A stretch of DNA of 64,000 nucleotides, from assembly GCA_028023455.1 (NCBI GenBank), contig JAQFVV010000012.1, positions 13,592,364 through 13,656,363 on the forward strand. Reading direction: 5' to 3'. The DNA is from Epiperipatus broadwayi (lineage: Eukaryota > Onychophora > Udeonychophora > Euonychophora > Peripatidae). Positions 60,990 to 64,000 of the stretch are shown here, piece after piece. The number at the start of each line of letters is the position of its first letter. Position 1 is the stretch's first letter. A program made the position numbers and the translations under genes. Under the pieces are notes generated by a model. It was not told where the DNA came from, searched no databases, and saw only the letters and a list, made by a program, of their open reading frames with translations.

Positions 60990-61202
60990 TTATTTCCTGT
61001 TTTGTTTTAATCCAGAAAGCATTATCCCCACTGCACTCCACAATTTCCAAAGGGCCTTCATAAAGATTAAAATAATTTTACACTGGAACTTTTCTGGAAT
61101 GCTCGCATGAGGCATTCTGACCATCACTCTATCCCCTACCTTAAACTGGTAGTTTTGTATGCTGTGTTTCCTTTTATTTTTTCTGAGACTCATCTGGTGC
61201 AT
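60990..61202 (-). pseudogene. Integrase C-terminal fragment (unit B)
   Basis: NYQFKVGDRVMVRMPHAS is the (K)VGDxV-type start of the C-terminal integrase domain, about 60-100 codons after the DDE core and shifted in frame from it. Confidence 0.65.
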
Positions 61203-61828
61203 CCGGGCTTGAGCCTCTTTTTTTTATCTAATTCCATGTCAATTGTTTTGTCTCTGCTCCCTGGAAAGTTTGCCTTGAAGAGTTTTGGTACAAGTTTTCC
61301 AAAATGTAGCTGTGTTGGAGGGAATCCTGTGGATTCGTGTACAGACCAGTTTATATAATTTAGTATGTGAGGTAGCTGTTTTACCCATCCCTTATGGTTT
61401 GTTGGTAAGTACATACAAAACAGCCTTCCCAACTCCCGCATGACTCTTTCACAGAGATTACTTTGGGGGTTATGGATGGACGTAAGTACGTGTTTAACTC
61501 CCTGCTTAGTAACCCATTTGTTCCACTCGTCCGATACAAAAAGGGTCCCATAGTCTGTCAGGATCATTTCTGGTTTCCCAACTGTGTTAAAATGTGAGGA
61601 CTCTAGAACCTTTATAGTTTCACGTGTTGTAGTTCTTGCTAAAGGGTAGGCTGCCACGAATTTGGAGAAAAGGTCATATACAACAAGTAGATATCTTTTT
61701 CTATTGAAGGGTGGCAGAGGTCCATAAAAATCCATGACTATTATTTCCTTTGAGATGTTAGGGATGATTGATTTCATTGGAGATATGTATGCTCTATTCA
61801 GTGGTTTTTGCATGCTGGCATATTTCAC
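61190..61828 (-). pseudogene. Integrase core, single frame (unit B)
   Basis: 212 codons with all three catalytic landmarks: Asp in VMDFYGPLPPF, Asp in MILTDYGTLFV, and Glu in NPQSNLCERVMRELG. ESTGFPPTQLHFGK follows. Integrase inserts element DNA into the host chromosome. The zinc finger (YWPRMHRDIIKILNKCEIC) is in a different frame just upstream (61794-61997), so the enzyme is still broken. Confidence 0.85.
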
Positions 61829-62015
61829 ATTTGTTCAATATCTTTATTATGTCCCGGTGCATCCTGGGCCAATAGAAACAGTGCTTGAGGCAATATTCAG
61901 TTAGGGGCCCCTGGATCGCTGATGGTACCATCACTCTCCATTCATCGATGTCTTCTTGAATTTGGTAGTCTAAAACCCCTTTTTCTAGTATTGACACTTC
62001 TTATCTAGAGTAGGG

Positions 62016-62267
62016 TCATCCTTCTGAGGAGACTGAGTATAGTCTTATGATCCAGTTTAGGTCCTTATCTCCCTGCTGTCTCTTTGACATTTGATTTAGA
62101 TGTTCCTCTATGTCTTTGTCCTTATCTGATGCTATGCTCATCATGTATGCATGGTCTATCGTCAGGTGTTGTTGAGTTTGAATGGGATGATAACTGAGGA
62201 TGTCTGCCACAACATTCTCAACTCCTTTGCAATGTTTCACCGTATAATTAAACTCTTGGAGAAACAA
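62016..62267 (-). pseudogene. RNase H C-terminal fragment (unit B)
   Basis: FNYTVKHCKGVENVVADILS marks the end of RNase H. The frame breaks near 62030, where unit A stays open. Further upstream (62425-62465) unit B has about 30 bases (including GTGCCGGCTTC) that unit A lacks. Confidence 0.75.
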
Positions 62268-62759
62268 ACTCCACCGAACTAGTCGGCTATTAGTGAGATA
62301 GCTGTGATTTAGAAATTGAAGACTCCCTTCTTTAGTAGCATAGGGTGAAATTTTTCAAATGCCCATACGATTGCAAGGGCTTCTTTTTCTGAAACTGTGT
62401 AATTACATTCAGGTCCTTTCAACAACCTTTTTTTTTAAGTGCCGGCTTCTTATCTGTCCATCCTGCAACTTGGGATAGGGTAATGCCCAGTCCATATGCA
62501 CTGCTATCAGTTTGGAGTATAAAGGGTTTGTCGATGTCTGGGTATGCCAGCACCACTTGTTTTATAAAACTTTTTAATCTCAGTGAATGCTTCCTCTTGT
62601 TTGATGGTCCACTTCCAACTGGTATCTTTTCTTAGTAGTCTCAGTAAAGGTTCCATTCAGTCAGTAAATTTTTTGCAGAGTCTGTTGTAAAAGTTGCACA
62701 GTCGTAAAAAGGACTGAATGTGCTTTCGTGTTTTAGGTACAGGGAAGTCAGTAATTGCA

Positions 62760-63362
62760 CTAAATTTTATCAGGGTGGGGTTTGATTCCCATTCGTCCCA
62801 CCAAATGACCCAAAAATTCTTTCTCCTCAGAGATCAATGTATTCTTTTTCAGGTTGATTTTGATTCCTTTAGCTTTGCATTCTGCAAAAAATAGTTGTAG
62901 ATGTTGGAAGTGTTCTTCCAGTGATGTAGATGCTACCACGACATCGTCTACATATATTGTTAAAATTTTCTTGATTTCCTGGGACAAAACTCGGTCCAGA
63001 CATCGTAATAAACCTGCACCGCTATTAACTAAGCCGAAAGGCATTCGATTAAATTGATATGTGTGGCGTCCATATATAAAAGCTGTGTATTTGCGATCTG
63101 TGTGATGTAATTCTATCTGCCAGTAGCTAGCAGTTAAGTCGAATGTGAAAAATATTATTTTGTCTTTAAATTTCATGAGTAATTCTTGCATACGGGGCAG
63201 AATAGTACAATCTTGTATTGTAGCCCTGTTAAGTGGGTGTGCATCAAGGCATACCTGCACGGATCCACTTTTCTTTCTGACCATCACTAGGGGGCTACAG
63301 TATGGGGAAAAGCATTTATCAATAATGCCCCATTTCAACATTTGTTCCAACTGTTTCTCCAC
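62760..63362 (-). pseudogene. Reverse transcriptase, 200 codons open (unit B)
   Basis: From MLKWGIIDKCFSPYCSPLVM through FDLTASYWQIELH (motif A) and MPFGLVNSGAGLL to TIYVDDVVVAS (YVDD) and FLGHLVGRMGIKPH, a nearly complete Ty3/gypsy RT palm in one frame. Upstream and downstream frames are broken, so no intact polyprotein exists. Confidence 0.88.
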
Positions 63363-63541
63363 CTACTCCTTAAATTTGTGTGATATGGGGTAGGATCATG
63401 CTTGGAACGGTTCTCCTGGTTTCAATTTGATTCTTTGTTTATATCCTTTAATGAGCCTGGGACTATCAGAGAATATATGTTTTTATAAAAATGAAGCATA
63501 GATTTGAGTTTTTTTGTCTCAGTGGCAGAAGTCAGTTTTGC

Positions 63542-63967
63542 TCAATTTGCCTTTTCTTCCATAAGCTCCATGTCCAATTGGGTCATACAACATGCCTCAG
63601 TATCATTATGTAAATGGGGTTTTAGCATTTTGATTTGTTTGTCATTACACACTACAAGCCAATGTTCATAATCTAAAATGCATCTGTTTTTGTGCAAGAA
63701 GTCGGAACCCAACACAACTTCATGGATAAGACTGGTCATTATTAAGAACACTTGGTATATCATCTTATGCGGTGTATGCATCTGTACCCAAATTTGCTTA
63801 GGCAGAAGTTTTGCTTTCCGGTTGTTTGCTAACGTTATTTGCGCCATCTTCAAAGGCAAGATTTCTATGTGCGGGTTTTTTGTTAAAATCTGGTGGTATA
63901 GATCTTCTGATATTACAGATATTTGACTGCCTGAATCCAGCATGGCCATGACTTCAAGTCCCTCCAT
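63542..63967 (-). pseudogene. Aspartic protease (unit B)
   Basis: One 141-codon frame: VMAMLDSGSQISVIS (active-site DSG) near the start, VVLGSDFLHKNRCILDY in the second half, both expected for a retroelement protease. The Gag side lies outside the window. Confidence 0.82.
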
Positions 63968-64000
63968 TGTCAGACTGATCTCAGGACAACTTTGTGGAGC

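Larger units (their letters stand above)
60850..64000 (-). mobile_element. Decayed Ty3/gypsy element, minus strand (unit B)
   Basis: Counterpart of 47505-50613. Minus-strand purine tract GGAGAGGGGGG near 60836-60846 precedes the LTR start TGTGCCAGGCATTATC. Gag lies beyond the window. Coding parts are more complete than in unit A for protease, RT and integrase, and worse for RNase H. Confidence 0.85.

Overview
The window looks like a strongly AT-rich, transposon-packed stretch of a large invertebrate animal genome. The evidence is one spliced gene with GT-AG introns up to roughly 22 kb, plus Penelope-like, Ty3/gypsy, RTE-like, hAT and Merlin-like elements and many fold-back repeats. There are no operons, no bacterial-type genes and no convincing tRNA or rRNA genes. 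A mollusc or chelicerate would fit, but nothing seen fixes the phylum.

Layout. 1-7.6 kb: AT-rich DNA, one diverged repeat (family R1), small tandem hairpins, and two very uncertain short reading frames on the minus strand. 7.7-9.2 kb: a decayed Penelope-like element (PLE) with a reverse transcriptase YVDD motif and a GIY-YIG endonuclease. 10.2-12.1 kb: a hAT-type MITE with a perfect 8-bp target duplication, then a 1.2 kb palindrome. 13.1-21.5 kb: two direct copies of a 2 kb repeat (R2). The first copy is split by a palindromic PLE, which is itself split by a Merlin-like DNA transposon, so the order of insertion can be read. 21.5-28.1 kb: AT-rich DNA with one CpG-containing patch holding an RFX-like X-box.

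28.1-31.2 kb: the best preserved mobile element, an LTR retrotransposon with near-identical 752/751-bp LTRs, a 5-bp target duplication, primer-binding site, polypurine tract and one open gag-protease frame, but no reverse transcriptase, RNase H or integrase. It needs proteins from elsewhere to move.

34.4-37.8 kb holds two well-supported minus-strand exons of a serine-rich, probably disordered cellular protein. A third exon at 12.3 kb is on the same strand and compatible in phase. If it belongs to the same gene, the LTR element and the nested 13-21 kb block lie in one intron.

38.6-64 kb consists of two direct copies of a unit of at least 12 kb (38619-50613 and 51959-64000), separated by about 0.8 kb of sequence and a run of exactly 500 N. 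Each unit carries, in order, a decayed RTE-like LINE (minus), a fold-back repeat, a decayed plus-strand Ty3/gypsy relic, hairpin and CT microsatellite DNA, and a decayed minus-strand Ty3/gypsy element. The round-number gap makes a false (haplotypic) duplication in the assembly at least as likely as a real tandem duplication.

I do not see a clear new defence, biosynthetic or RNA system. The points most worth following up are the gag-protease-only LTR element with paired CArG boxes and primer-site echoes at its deletion scar, the palindromic PLE, the nested Merlin-like element with subterminal hairpins, a hairpin family with co-varying stems, and the status of the 12 kb duplication.
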